DNA of 64,000 nt, taken from assembly GCF_022565475.1 (NCBI RefSeq), contig NZ_JAIUMR010000008.1, positions 82,415-146,414 on the forward strand, in the 5' to 3' direction. The notes under the pieces were generated by a model, which was not told the origin of the DNA, did no database searches, and saw only the letters and a program-made list of their open reading frames with translations. Below are positions 50,971 to 61,558 of this stretch, in pieces. Source of the DNA: Aliidiomarina sp. GTDB lineage: Bacteria; Pseudomonadota; Gammaproteobacteria; Enterobacterales; Alteromonadaceae. The position numbers were made by a program, and so were the translations under genes. Every line of letters begins with the position of its first letter. The first letter of the stretch is position 1.

Positions 50971-52614
50971 ATGAGTTCGCCATCGGATCATGAAAATGAC
51001 CTACTCAAGCCAGATGGGTTAGTTAACCCGATTGACACTGATTATCAAGTTGGGCAAGACAATGTTGTCGTCAAAGTCGGACCATTTGGGCTCGATATTC
51101 ACAACCGCGTGTTTGCCATTTCCGGTCTATTAGTCATCCTATTTGTTGCGATAACGCTGATTTTTCGTGCGCAAGCCGAACCTCTATTTTCCAGTATCCG
51201 TGACTGGTTAACTAGCAATCTCGATTGGTTCTTTATTGGCGCAGCAAACATCTTTGTTATCCTTTGCCTCGTTCTTATTTTTACACCTCTCGGAAAAGTT
51301 CGCCTCGGCGGTACTGAGGCCGATCCCGACTTCTCCTACATTGGCTGGTTTTCCATGTTGTTTGCCGCTGGCATGGGCATTGGCCTCATGTTTTACGGTG
51401 TCTCTGAGCCCATCGCTCATTTTAGTAGCGCATTTGCTGGCGCTGAAGTTGGCGCCGACGGCGCTCGCACCGACTGGGCTCCGCTTGCTGGCGCAGCTGG
51501 TGACGCTGAAGCAGCGGCACGCCTAGGTATGGCTGCAACCATCTACCATTGGGCGCTGCACCCTTGGGCCATCTACGCGGTTTTAGCGCTTGGGTTAGCT
51601 CTATTCTCCTTCAATAAAGGATTACCACTCACCATCCGTTCAATCTTCTATCCACTGCTCGGTGAGCGCGTTTGGGGGTGGCCTGGTCATGTGATCGATA
51701 TTCTCGCAGTCCTGGCGACGTTATTCGGTCTCGCGACATCGCTTGGCCTTGGCGCATCGCAAGCAGCCGCAGGCTTAAACTATCTATTCGGCTTCCCCAC
51801 CGGCGTTACGATGGAAGTGCTTTTAGTGGTGGGCATTACCTTGATTGCGCTCGTTTCCGTCTTTGCTGGTTTAGAAGCTGGTGTAAAACGTTTGTCAGAA
51901 ATTAATATGACACTTGCGGCATTACTCATGTTGTTTGTGATTATCGTCGGCCCAACGCTTGCGATTGTCACGGGTTTCTTCCAGAACTTAGCAAGCTACC
52001 TTCAGCATCTCCCGGCACTCGCCAACCCGGTCGGTCGCGCGGACACCAATTATAGCCAAGGTTGGACGGCGTTTTACTGGGCTTGGTGGATTTCTTGGTC
52101 GCCGTTCGTCGGTATGTTTATTGCGCGAGTGTCTCGAGGCCGTACCGTGCGTGAATTCTTGCTGGCGGTTCTACTGATTCCGTCACTCGCGTGCGTACTC
52201 TGGATGACCGTCTTCGGGACTACCGCTATTCAACAGTTCATTAGCGGCTACGAAGATGTCGCCAACGCGGCATTACCGCTGCAGTTGTTCACCATGTTGG
52301 ATGTGCTGCCTTGGGCTCAAGTGACGTCGTTTATTGGTATTATTCTTGTTGTCGTTTTCTTCGTAACGTCTTCTGATTCCGGCTCACTGGTGATTGATAC
52401 CATAGCTGCTGGCGGTAAAGTGAATGCGCCAACACCACAGCGTATATTTTGGTGTACCTTTGAAGGCCTCGTTGCCATCGCGCTCATTTTAGGCGGTGGT
52501 TTGATTGCACTGCAGGCCATGGCCGTCTCAGCAGGACTGCCTTTCACGATAGTCCTCCTGATGAGCTGTGTTGCATTGGTCAAAGGGTTAAGTTCCGAAC
52601 CTAGGATTGGTTAG
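50971..52614 (+). CDS. BCCT family transporter
   Basis: GWFSMLFAAGMGIGLMFYGVSEPIAHF, HWALHPWAIYAVLALGLALFSFNKGLPLTIRS; start chosen by AAGGA RBS. Confidence 0.94.
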   Translation: MSSPSDHENDLLKPDGLVNPIDTDYQVGQDNVVVKVGPFGLDIHNRVFAISGLLVILFVAITLIFRAQAEPLFSSIRDWLTSNLDWFFIGAANIFVILCLVLIFTPLGKVRLGGTEADPDFSYIGWFSMLFAAGMGIGLMFYGVSEPIAHFSSAFAGAEVGADGARTDWAPLAGAAGDAEAAARLGMAATIYHWALHPWAIYAVLALGLALFSFNKGLPLTIRSIFYPLLGERVWGWPGHVIDILAVLATLFGLATSLGLGASQAAAGLNYLFGFPTGVTMEVLLVVGITLIALVSVFAGLEAGVKRLSEINMTLAALLMLFVIIVGPTLAIVTGFFQNLASYLQHLPALANPVGRADTNYSQGWTAFYWAWWISWSPFVGMFIARVSRGRTVREFLLAVLLIPSLACVLWMTVFGTTAIQQFISGYEDVANAALPLQLFTMLDVLPWAQVTSFIGIILVVVFFVTSSDSGSLVIDTIAAGGKVNAPTPQRIFWCTFEGLVAIALILGGGLIALQAMAVSAGLPFTIVLLMSCVALVKGLSSEPRIG

Positions 52615-52622
52615 TTGAGTTC

Positions 52623-52654
52623 AAGGCAGACGCGATGATTCGCGTTTGCCTTGT
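52623..52654. other. Strong intergenic hairpin between BCCT and DUF294 genes
   Basis: CAAGGCAGACGCG-ATGATT-CGCGTTTGCCTTG, 13-bp stem with one G.U; no T-run. Confidence 0.6.
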
Positions 52655-52691
52655 TCACTGTTGTCAACGTTAATCATGGAGACTCTCTTCA

Positions 52692-54545
52692 ATGCAGGCT
52701 GAACAAACTGAGATTCTTCATTTTCTTGAGCGTTTCGCCCCCTTTAATCTGCTTCCCCCTGCTGAGCTGGAAACCGTCGCGCAAGCAATCAGCGTGGGCT
52801 ATGTACGCGCTGACCAAGTCATCCTTGAATATAACCAACCGATTCACGATCTCCATATTATTCGCAGCGGTTCAGTCGAAGTTCTGCAAAAAACTGGGGA
52901 GCTTTATAACCGCCTTACCGAAGGTGGCTACTTTGGTGAATTTGGTCTCCTACGCAAAGGCCGCGTGCGCTACCCAATCCGCACTTTAGAAGATACCTTG
53001 CTGTATTACCTGCCCGGCGAGATCTTTACTCGTCTCTTTGACCAGTATGACGAATTCGCTGAAGCGGTTGAAGTTGAAGAAGATAGACGGGTGCAATATG
53101 CCGTCCAGCAAGACCGTCCTAAGCATGACCTACTAATGGAAATGGTCTCGACCTTGATTAGTCGCGAAGTTGTCAGTATTGATGCAAACGCCAGCATTCG
53201 TCAGGCTGCGGAGTTAATGACTTCAGCGGAAGTGTCGTCATTGTTAATTATGGACGGTGAACGATCGCTTCCTGTTGGCATTATTACCGACAAAGACCTA
53301 CGTAAGCGCGTCCTTGCCGTCGGTCGCTCAGAGCAGGAGCCTGTGCATGCGGTGATGAGTGACGATTTAGTGTTTATTCAACACAACCAACATATTTTCG
53401 AAGCCATGCTGGTGATGCTGCGAACGAACCTGCACCATCTACCGGTGCTGAAGAAAGGTGAGCTGGTCGGGGTGATTTCTTTATCCGATGTGGCGCGACA
53501 TGAGTCGAAAAGCAGCCTATTTGTGGTCAGCAGCATCTTTAAACAAAACAGTATTGACGAACTACAGCTACTCGAAGCGGATGTACGGGCTAGTTTTGTA
53601 CGCATGGTCAATGAAGATGCCAACTCGCGCATGATTGGCTCGTCGATGGCCACCATTGGCCGCAGTTTCAAACAACGATTACTTGAAATTGCTGAAGCAA
53701 AGCTCGGACCACCGCCAATTCCCTATTGTTTTATTGCTTTGGGCTCCATGGCTCGCGACGAACAAGCGATTGTCACCGACCAAGATAATGCACTCATTTT
53801 GGACGATCGTTATGATCCGAAAAAGCATGATGAGTATTTCCTTGCGCTTGCTCAGTACGTGACCGATGGGCTCGACGCCTGTGGCTATCCGTACTGTAGT
53901 GGCGGGATTATGGCAACGAATCCGGAGTGGCGGCAGCCGCTGCGACAATGGCAGAAATATTTCGCTAACTGGATTACTGATCCCACTCCCGCTCGGCTAT
54001 TACATAGCAATATCTTCTTTGATCTCGACGCTGTGTGGGGAGAAAAGCAATTCGCGCAAGAGCTGAACCAAGTTATCCAAAAGCAAGCGCCTCGGCATAA
54101 ACGTTTTTTAGCAAGCATGGCAAAGAATGCAATACAACGGACGCCCCCGCTTGGCTTTTTTAAAGACTTTGTCATGGAAAAAGATGGCAAACAAAACAAC
54201 AGTATTAATATGAAACGCCGTGGCACAGCGCCCTTAGTCGATCTTGTTCGTGTGCATGCACTGTCAATCGGTTCGACGCAACGAAATACCTTTGGACGCC
54301 TGGAAGATATCATCGAGGCGAACATTCTTCCCCATGGCCGTGGCCCTGATTTACGTGACGCCTATGAATTGATTGCCATGGTGCGGATTCGTCAACAAGC
54401 GCGTGCGCTCGCCGCAGGAGAAACTCCCGATAACAACGTGAGCCCGGATCAACTATCGGATTTCGAGCGCAAGCACTTAAAAGACGCGTTTCAAATTCTT
54501 AGTCATGCGCAGAAGTACCTGCGCTACCGCTACTCCATTCATTAG
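52692..54545 (+). CDS. cNMP-binding / CBS / DUF294 nucleotidyltransferase-like protein
   Basis: 617 aa; N-terminal cyclic-nucleotide-binding-like domain, CBS pair (SLLIMDGERSLPVGIITDKDLRKRV), FIALGSMARDEQAIVTDQDNALIL. Confidence 0.9.
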   Translation: MQAEQTEILHFLERFAPFNLLPPAELETVAQAISVGYVRADQVILEYNQPIHDLHIIRSGSVEVLQKTGELYNRLTEGGYFGEFGLLRKGRVRYPIRTLEDTLLYYLPGEIFTRLFDQYDEFAEAVEVEEDRRVQYAVQQDRPKHDLLMEMVSTLISREVVSIDANASIRQAAELMTSAEVSSLLIMDGERSLPVGIITDKDLRKRVLAVGRSEQEPVHAVMSDDLVFIQHNQHIFEAMLVMLRTNLHHLPVLKKGELVGVISLSDVARHESKSSLFVVSSIFKQNSIDELQLLEADVRASFVRMVNEDANSRMIGSSMATIGRSFKQRLLEIAEAKLGPPPIPYCFIALGSMARDEQAIVTDQDNALILDDRYDPKKHDEYFLALAQYVTDGLDACGYPYCSGGIMATNPEWRQPLRQWQKYFANWITDPTPARLLHSNIFFDLDAVWGEKQFAQELNQVIQKQAPRHKRFLASMAKNAIQRTPPLGFFKDFVMEKDGKQNNSINMKRRGTAPLVDLVRVHALSIGSTQRNTFGRLEDIIEANILPHGRGPDLRDAYELIAMVRIRQQARALAAGETPDNNVSPDQLSDFERKHLKDAFQILSHAQKYLRYRYSIH

Positions 54546-54554
54546 TAGACATCC

Positions 54555-55304
54555 ATGCTGTATCTTCCTGCCTCAGCCAAGCATCAATCTGCGCCTACGC
54601 TAAGTTGGCCAGACCGCTTTCAGCAGCTTGCGAGCTCTGCACATGAGCCACGCTTGCGCGCTTACTACTCGAAAGGCATGGTTACTGGCGACACACCGAT
54701 TGCGGAAGCACCTTTGCTCGCTGTCGACTTTGAGACCACCGGACTTGATCCAGCCCAGCACGGTATTGTGAGTATTGCGATGATTCCGATGACGATCCAA
54801 CGGATTGCTCTGCAACAAGCAAAAACCTGGATTGTGAAACCACAACGACCATTAACCAGTGAATCGGTTGTGATTCATGGCATTACGCACAGCGATATTG
54901 CCGCAGCCGACGATATCGTTGATCATTTAGAAGAAATATTGGCATTCGCTGCAGGGAAGATTTGGGTGGTTCACTATCGTGGTATTGAGCGGCCGTTTTT
55001 TCAGCGAACCTTGCTCAATCGCATCCAAGAGTCGATCGACTTTCCAGTGATCGACACCATGCAATTGGAAGCAAACTGCCGCAGACGACCGTTAACGCGC
55101 TGGCAGAAGCTGTTGCAAATGGCGAATCTCAAACAGTATCCGCAACCCTCAATTCGCTTAGCTGATAGTCGCGAGCGCTATGGACTCCCGTTCTATCCAC
55201 CACACAATGCACTGACCGACACACTGGCGTGTGCCGAACTGTTGCAAGCGCAAATTGCACATCACTACAGCCCGACCACACCCATTAGTCAATTATGGCT
55301 TTAA
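54555..55304 (+). CDS. DnaQ-like 3'-5' exonuclease
   Basis: LAVDFETTGLDPAQHGIVSIAMIPM, HGITHSDIAAAD, HNALTDTLACAELLQA. Confidence 0.88.
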   Translation: MLYLPASAKHQSAPTLSWPDRFQQLASSAHEPRLRAYYSKGMVTGDTPIAEAPLLAVDFETTGLDPAQHGIVSIAMIPMTIQRIALQQAKTWIVKPQRPLTSESVVIHGITHSDIAAADDIVDHLEEILAFAAGKIWVVHYRGIERPFFQRTLLNRIQESIDFPVIDTMQLEANCRRRPLTRWQKLLQMANLKQYPQPSIRLADSRERYGLPFYPPHNALTDTLACAELLQAQIAHHYSPTTPISQLWL

Positions 55305-57019
55305 TTACTGGTCACTGTTTCCAAATAGTCAACCAAGTCGATTGCCATTGCATCATCCAGCAACATACGAGCCACTTGGCGTAAACCGATGTTTTGGCGT
55401 AATACTCCACCGTTATTTAAGCGATGAACGCGGCCATTATAAATCGTATAAAAACTCGGATAAGAATCCGCGTTCGCCGCATGCGCAGCATGTAACATCA
55501 AGACTTCAGCGCCACCGAGCTGCATGACGCGATAGTCATAACGAAAGCCACTTTGAGTTAAGGTAATACGCTGATAGTCGCTGTCGACACTAAATTGGTC
55601 CGACTGATACAACTGTGGGTTAATCGCACGCACAATCTCACCACCGTCCATCTCACTAAATGGCTTACTCGCATTCGACATGCCATTACTCGTCGGACTA
55701 ATACAGACACCTTCGTCGGTCTCGGAGCGAATGTAAATGAGCTCATCCCCGAACTGATATTGGTCAAGTTCTAGTGGATCCATCCAAGCCGCTAACGCTG
55801 CTTTGAAAACATCACTATTAGTATCAATCACTTCAAAATGGACGAAAAACTCTAAACCATCCGCCGCATTCACGAGACGATAGCGATCCGGCTGACCAGA
55901 CACTTGCTCCACCGCGCTATAACTGCTGTCATTGGCGTCACTAATGGTCCAGCGTTGCTCTTCTAGATGCCAGCAGCGCTGATCGGTCGGCGGGAAAAAG
56001 CTCGACAAGGTTCCTTTATTGAACTGCAAGCCTGACGAACTACGGGTAATCCACGCCACCTCGTCTGCCCGCTCATTGTAGACGTCAAAGCTATTATTGG
56101 TACTCGCAAGGTGCACCGTGTTGCCCGGCTCAAGGAAATTGTCTTCAGCAAAGTAACGCTGAGAGTCACTCAATGGTTGGCGTTCGCCGATATAGCCAAG
56201 TTGCGTCAAACGCGCTGCCATATCGTCTTCAGTGGCGCCCGCAAAGATCGCCTGTAAAGCAGCCAAAGGTTCGTTGGTGTACGACATCGCTACTTGGTAG
56301 CGAGGAAAGACGCGATTATTCCCCGATTCAAGCGCTTCAGGGCTCATTACATTCTGGCCGCTGAAAAGTTGATTGTAGGCATCACCCGGAGAGTGGTAAT
56401 AGTTACCGCTAATCATCAAACGACCGATCGCGTAAATTTCATTCTGTTCGAACGACGAAAGTGCGGGGTCATACAACCAAGACTCGAGAGTGGTCAGTGT
56501 GTTCACGTGCCCTTGATAATAGCCGCGGCCACTGAGGACGATATCACCATCATCGTTCATTAAAAATGCATCTGCAGGACGTGGATTGCTTGTATCTGCC
56601 GGGAAGCGCGCGATAACGAAGTGCTCAGCAAACTCAAAGGGAGACTCAATAGTTAAATCGTAACGGCCCGTGGCCGACGTAATCGCAATCGGACTATTTT
56701 CATCACATTGCAGGTCACGCGTGGTATCGATACACACTTCGGCGCCAGCAACACTGTCGTAATAATGCACTCGACCATTCAGCGTATGGGTAAACAATTG
56801 ATCCGTCGGTTGGCCTGGGTCTTTCGCCGGCTGGATTAAGCCGACTGGGCAATCGTCACAGCTGCCATCGTCACCGCCGCCGTTACCACCACCATTACCG
56901 GGACCGCCGCCACTACCAGAGTCGTCGCTTCCTGAAGAGCCACCACAGCCAGCCAAAGCGAGTGCGACAACCGTCGCTAATAACGAGAGTTTTAGTTTTG
57001 CCGTCATCTTATTCTCCAT
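55301..57019 (-). CDS. Uncharacterised lipoprotein with Gly/Asp-rich linker
   Basis: Lipobox LALAGCGGSSGSDDSGSGGGPGNGGGNGGGDDG; repeated start codons (57019 or 57007). Confidence 0.7.
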   Translation of the reverse strand: MENKMTAKLKLSLLATVVALALAGCGGSSGSDDSGSGGGPGNGGGNGGGDDGSCDDCPVGLIQPAKDPGQPTDQLFTHTLNGRVHYYDSVAGAEVCIDTTRDLQCDENSPIAITSATGRYDLTIESPFEFAEHFVIARFPADTSNPRPADAFLMNDDGDIVLSGRGYYQGHVNTLTTLESWLYDPALSSFEQNEIYAIGRLMISGNYYHSPGDAYNQLFSGQNVMSPEALESGNNRVFPRYQVAMSYTNEPLAALQAIFAGATEDDMAARLTQLGYIGERQPLSDSQRYFAEDNFLEPGNTVHLASTNNSFDVYNERADEVAWITRSSSGLQFNKGTLSSFFPPTDQRCWHLEEQRWTISDANDSSYSAVEQVSGQPDRYRLVNAADGLEFFVHFEVIDTNSDVFKAALAAWMDPLELDQYQFGDELIYIRSETDEGVCISPTSNGMSNASKPFSEMDGGEIVRAINPQLYQSDQFSVDSDYQRITLTQSGFRYDYRVMQLGGAEVLMLHAAHAANADSYPSFYTIYNGRVHRLNNGGVLRQNIGLRQVARMLLDDAMAIDLVDYLETVTSN

Positions 57020-57076
57020 ATTCTACTTCGTATGACTTCATGTCACACACTGCATTTTTCACGATTTATATAAAAC

Positions 57077-57102
57077 AAAGGGCGAGCACGGCTCGCCCTT
57101 TT
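57077..57102 (-). terminator. Terminator downstream of SNF symporter
   Basis: AAAGGGCGAGC-ACG-GCTCGCCCTTT. Confidence 0.8.
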
Positions 57103-57117
57103 TGAGGACTTGAATCA

Positions 57118-58464
57118 CTAGCCCGTAATCAGCAAGTAGGCAACCGCCAAAATCAGTACCGGTGCGACCACAGCCGCAATAAAGTGGAAGATCTTCGCAA
57201 ACCAAACTGAACTTTCTGCTTCAACTTCTACTTTAATTCGTGGCCAAATAATCCAACCCACAAAGACTGCAGCGAACATACCGCCCAATGGCATGAGTAG
57301 GTTCGATGCCACATAGTCCATGATATCAAACGGATTGCGACCAAAAATACTGACATCAGCCAATACACCGAACGAGAGCGCCGCTGGTATCCCGAGAATG
57401 AGATAATTTGCTATAGCCACAGTGGCCGTTGCTTTCTTCCGCGACAAGTTGTACTCGTCAATCAAGAACGCCACAGCTGGCTCTAGAATTGAAATCGACG
57501 AGGTAACCGCTGCGAACAAGAGCAATAAGAAGAAGAGAATTGCAAAGAATTGACCGCCCGCCATCTGCGCAAACAACGCTGGCATGGTAATAAAGGTCAA
57601 ACCAGGGCCTGCTCCAGGGTCAACACCAAAGGCAAACACTGCAGGCAGAATCATCAAGCCTGCTAAGACAGCAGCAAGAATCGCTAGCGAGGCAATCCAC
57701 AAACTCGAACCGACGATTTTGGTCCCTTTACCGAGGTAAGAGCCGTAAGCAATCATCAAACCAGCACCGACGGACAACGAAAAGACCGCAAGCCCTAGGG
57801 CTTCAAGGAACATATTCACGGTTAATTTCGACCAGTCCGGTGTGACCAAGTAGATCAAACCGTCAATGGCGCCTGGCAGGGTTAAGCTACGGAAAGCGAG
57901 GAAAATCATCAGGATGAACAACACCGGCATGAGGATTTTACAAATCCGTTCAATGCCCGATTGCACACCAGCGATTACAATCGAAACTGTGATGCCTAAA
58001 AACACTAAGGTATAGGCCATAGCGGCCAATGGATTACCGATAAAGCTACCAAACATGCTCTCAAGTTCAGCGCCGTCAGTAACTAAAATGTCCCCTCGGA
58101 TAGCTTCAAACACATAAGCGATTGCCCAGCCACCGACGACGGAGTAAAAGCCCAGAATGAGGAAGACGCAAAGCACCATCATCCAGCCGACGTAATGCCA
58201 TTTACCTCCGCCTAACTTACGTAAAGCAGACGTCGCGGACCGCTTCGAAATACGTCCGATCATCATTTCTGACATCATCATGATGATACCGACTGTAAAC
58301 ACACAGGCTAAGTAAACGAGGAGGAAAACACCGCCACCATTTGAACCCGCGACATAAGGAAATTTCCAGATTGCTCCAAGGCCGACAGCTGAACCGGCGG
58401 CTGCGAAGATAAATCCGATCTTCGAACCCCAATTACCGCGGCTATCTGTTGTTACATTTGTCAT
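57118..58464 (-). CDS. Sodium-dependent (SNF/NSS) transporter
   Basis: WGSKIGFIFAAAGSAVGLGAIWKFPYVAGSNGGGVFLLVYL; 448 aa polytopic. Confidence 0.94.
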   Translation of the reverse strand: MTNVTTDSRGNWGSKIGFIFAAAGSAVGLGAIWKFPYVAGSNGGGVFLLVYLACVFTVGIIMMMSEMMIGRISKRSATSALRKLGGGKWHYVGWMMVLCVFLILGFYSVVGGWAIAYVFEAIRGDILVTDGAELESMFGSFIGNPLAAMAYTLVFLGITVSIVIAGVQSGIERICKILMPVLFILMIFLAFRSLTLPGAIDGLIYLVTPDWSKLTVNMFLEALGLAVFSLSVGAGLMIAYGSYLGKGTKIVGSSLWIASLAILAAVLAGLMILPAVFAFGVDPGAGPGLTFITMPALFAQMAGGQFFAILFFLLLLFAAVTSSISILEPAVAFLIDEYNLSRKKATATVAIANYLILGIPAALSFGVLADVSIFGRNPFDIMDYVASNLLMPLGGMFAAVFVGWIIWPRIKVEVEAESSVWFAKIFHFIAAVVAPVLILAVAYLLITG

Positions 58465-58642
58465 GTGTAGTGCTCATATTGTTATAGTTTTTAAGGTGAA
58501 ACTTTCGCAGCCAAAACCTTAAACAGTTTTGCGCTGAATAACTAGTCTTATGCAGTTCATTCACCGAGGGTACTACACAAGTGGCCGAATAATCTACTGC
58601 CGATTGGCTGTAAACCGCGTCATCAGACGACTTACAGCAACA

Positions 58643-59098
58643 CTATCGGCGCATCGAGGCAACCCGCGCATCGGCATTAGCGCGGCGCGCAGCGTTGGCA
58701 ATTTCGATGTCCACAACGGTCTTGCCGATCGGCGCCAGCGCAATGCCTGCCAATTTAATATGTTGAATTGCAAAAGGAATACCGATGATAGTTATCGCCA
58801 AGAAACAAGCAGTAATAATATGACCAATAGCTAACCAAAGCCCGGCCAGAATAAACCAAATAATATTGCCGAGCGTGCCGAACACACTGGTGCCGATGTC
58901 GCCACGCTGAGTGAGTTCACGGCGATTAATTGCTTCTCGACCAAACGGTAAAAAAGCGAACTTGCCAAGGACAAAGCAGGCGCGCCCCCACGGGATGCCC
59001 ACAATGGAGACGAAAGCCAATAAAGCATAGAGCCACCAAGCTAAACCCATGAAAAAACCACCAAAAATAAACCATAAAAGATTGCCGATTGTGCGCAT
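58643..59098 (-). CDS. yccF: YccF family membrane protein
   Basis: NLLWFIFGGFFMGLAWWLYALLAFVSIVGIPWGRACF; two repeated hydrophobic halves. Confidence 0.88.
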   Translation of the reverse strand: MRTIGNLLWFIFGGFFMGLAWWLYALLAFVSIVGIPWGRACFVLGKFAFLPFGREAINRRELTQRGDIGTSVFGTLGNIIWFILAGLWLAIGHIITACFLAITIIGIPFAIQHIKLAGIALAPIGKTVVDIEIANAARRANADARVASMRR

Positions 59099-59264
59099 GT
59101 TTGCCGTTCCTTTTTTGTTAGACCTACAAGATAAAACAAAAACCGGCTAAAACACACGCGAAAAATTCACTGGCGAACAAGACTATTGGGGGAAAAAGCG
59201 GGATAATAGCCGACTTACGCGGTTCTCACTGAACCTCAATTCAGCGCAATCAATTGGCAGCACC

Positions 59265-61451
59265 ATGGAAATTAAAGTTAATTATCTCGATAACCTTCGT
59301 CTGGAAGCTAAATTTGACGACTTCACCGTCATTTCAGACCAACCGATTCGCTACAAAGGCGACGGCTCAGCACCCGGACCATTCGATTATTTCCTTGCCT
59401 CATCGGCGATGTGTGCTGCCTATTTTGTCAAGGTGTATTGCTTGTCACGCAATATTCCAACGGAGAACATCCGCTTAGCACAAAACAACATCGTAGACCC
59501 CGAGAACCGCTACAAACAGATCTTCAAGATTCAGGTCGAGCTGCCAGACGATATTTCTGAACGTGACCGCCAAGGGATTATTCGTTCGATTGACCGCTGC
59601 ACCGTGAAAAAAGTAGTGCAGGAAGGCCCTGACTTTCAAATTGAAGTGGTTGAGAGCCTCGATGATGACGCCCAAGCTTTATTGGCATTAGCACCAACCG
59701 GTAGTGAGCGCACCTTCATTGAAGGCAAAGACGCACCGCTCGAAGACACGATCGCCAATATGAGCAAAATTCTTGCCGACCTAGGCATGAAAATCGAAAT
59801 CGCGTCGTGGCGCAATATTGTACCCCACGTCTGGTCATTGCACGTGCGCGACGCAGCCTCGCCGATGTGCTTCACCAACGGCAAAGGTGCTACCAAAGAA
59901 AGCGCGCTATGTTCAGCGCTTGGTGAGTTCATTGAGCGCCTGAACTGTAACTTCTTCTACAATGACCAGTTTTGGGGTGAAGACATCGCCAATCGCGAAT
60001 TCGTTCATTACCCGAACGAGCGCTGGTTTGCTCTGGAAGAAGATGATTCACTTCCGGCCGGCCTGCTCGATGAATATTGCTTGAGTATTTACGATGCCGA
60101 CGGTGAGCTGTGCGGGTCGCACCTCGTCGATACTAACTCAGGCAACAGCGAACGCGGAATTGTCGCGCTGCCGTATACGCGCCAGTCCGATGGCGAGACC
60201 ATTTACATTCCGTCAAACCTGATTGAAAACCTATTTTTAAGTAACGGCATGAGTGCCGGCAACACGCTCGCGGAAGCACAGGTGCAGTGCTTATCGGAAA
60301 TTTTTGAGCGGGCGGTGAAAAAACAAATCATCGAAGAGGAAATCGCACTTCCCGATGTTCCAGCAGATGTACTCGCTCGTTATCCGCATTTAGTCGAAGG
60401 TATTCGAGCCCTCGAAGCTCAGGGCTTTCCCGTTTTAGTAAAGGACGCCTCGCTTGGCGGTCAGTTCCCTGTGGCTTGCGTGACCTTAATGAACCCACGT
60501 ACTGGCGGCGTATTTGCTTCATTTGGTGCCCATCCTAGCTTTGCGGTCGCGCTCGAGCGGAGTTTAACCGAGCTTCTGCAAGGCCGCAGCTTCGAAGGCT
60601 TAAATGACTTCCAGCCGCCGACGTTTAATTCGATGGCAGTGACCGAGCCGAATAACTACGTTGAGCACTTTATTGATTCATCGGGTGTGGTGTCGTGGCG
60701 CTTCTTTAGTAGCAAGTCCGACTATGACTTCGTCGATTGGGATTTTTCTGGTTCCAATGACGAAGAAGCGGCGACCTTGTTCGGCATTCTTGCCAACTTA
60801 GGGAAAGAAGTGTACATGACGGTATATACCGAGCTTGGCGCTCCGGTGTGCCGAATTCTCGTCCCTGGTTATTCGGAAGTGTATCCCGTGGAGGATCTGA
60901 TCTGGGACAACACAAATGTTGCACTGCAGTACCGTTCGGATATTTTGAATTTACACCGTTTAGACGACGAAGCATTGGCGGAGTTAGTTGAGCGGTTAGA
61001 AGAAAGTCAGCTCGATAATTACACCGACATTGTCACCCTAATCGGTATTGAGTTTGACGAAAATACGGTTTGGGGGCAACTTACCGTGCTTGAACTCAAG
61101 CTCCTGATTTACCTTGCGCTGGGTGACCTTGAGCCGGCTTTAGAATTGGTCGAAGCATTCCTGCAATATAACGACAATACCGTTGAACGTGGGCTTTTCT
61201 ATCGTGCCATGCAGGCGGTGCTGGAAATCGAGCTTGATGAAACACTGTCACAAGACGAATTTGAACTCAACTTACGACGTATGTTCGGTGACACCGTCTA
61301 TGACGCTGTCGCGGGCTCTGTCGCGGGTACTGTGCGCTTTTATGGCCTGACACCGACCAACATGCAACTTGATGGGCTCGATCGCCACCAACGGCTTATC
61401 GAGAGTTATAAGAAGCTCCACGCAGCCCGCGCCAAAGCAGCAGGCATGTAA
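59265..61451 (+). CDS. OsmC domain / YcaO domain fusion protein
   Basis: 728 aa; OsmC-like N-terminal ~150 aa (GDGSAPGPFDYFLASSAMCAAYFVKVYCLSRNI); YcaO core (ALCSALGEFIERLNCNFFYND, AEAQVQCLSEIFERAVK); YcaO C-terminal helical extension. Confidence 0.92.
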   Translation: MEIKVNYLDNLRLEAKFDDFTVISDQPIRYKGDGSAPGPFDYFLASSAMCAAYFVKVYCLSRNIPTENIRLAQNNIVDPENRYKQIFKIQVELPDDISERDRQGIIRSIDRCTVKKVVQEGPDFQIEVVESLDDDAQALLALAPTGSERTFIEGKDAPLEDTIANMSKILADLGMKIEIASWRNIVPHVWSLHVRDAASPMCFTNGKGATKESALCSALGEFIERLNCNFFYNDQFWGEDIANREFVHYPNERWFALEEDDSLPAGLLDEYCLSIYDADGELCGSHLVDTNSGNSERGIVALPYTRQSDGETIYIPSNLIENLFLSNGMSAGNTLAEAQVQCLSEIFERAVKKQIIEEEIALPDVPADVLARYPHLVEGIRALEAQGFPVLVKDASLGGQFPVACVTLMNPRTGGVFASFGAHPSFAVALERSLTELLQGRSFEGLNDFQPPTFNSMAVTEPNNYVEHFIDSSGVVSWRFFSSKSDYDFVDWDFSGSNDEEAATLFGILANLGKEVYMTVYTELGAPVCRILVPGYSEVYPVEDLIWDNTNVALQYRSDILNLHRLDDEALAELVERLEESQLDNYTDIVTLIGIEFDENTVWGQLTVLELKLLIYLALGDLEPALELVEAFLQYNDNTVERGLFYRAMQAVLEIELDETLSQDEFELNLRRMFGDTVYDAVAGSVAGTVRFYGLTPTNMQLDGLDRHQRLIESYKKLHAARAKAAGM

Positions 61452-61558
61452 TCGCATAGGAATAGCCGGCCTACCACTCTTGGCATCGCCGGCATTGTCC
61501 CTAGCATTTCTAGCCTCATCAATATAAGATAACCCTAATATTAAATTGGGGGGGTCTT

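Noticed and set aside
52651-52989. 112-aa ORF overlapping the start of the DUF294 gene
   Set aside because: Alternative frame of a strongly supported gene.
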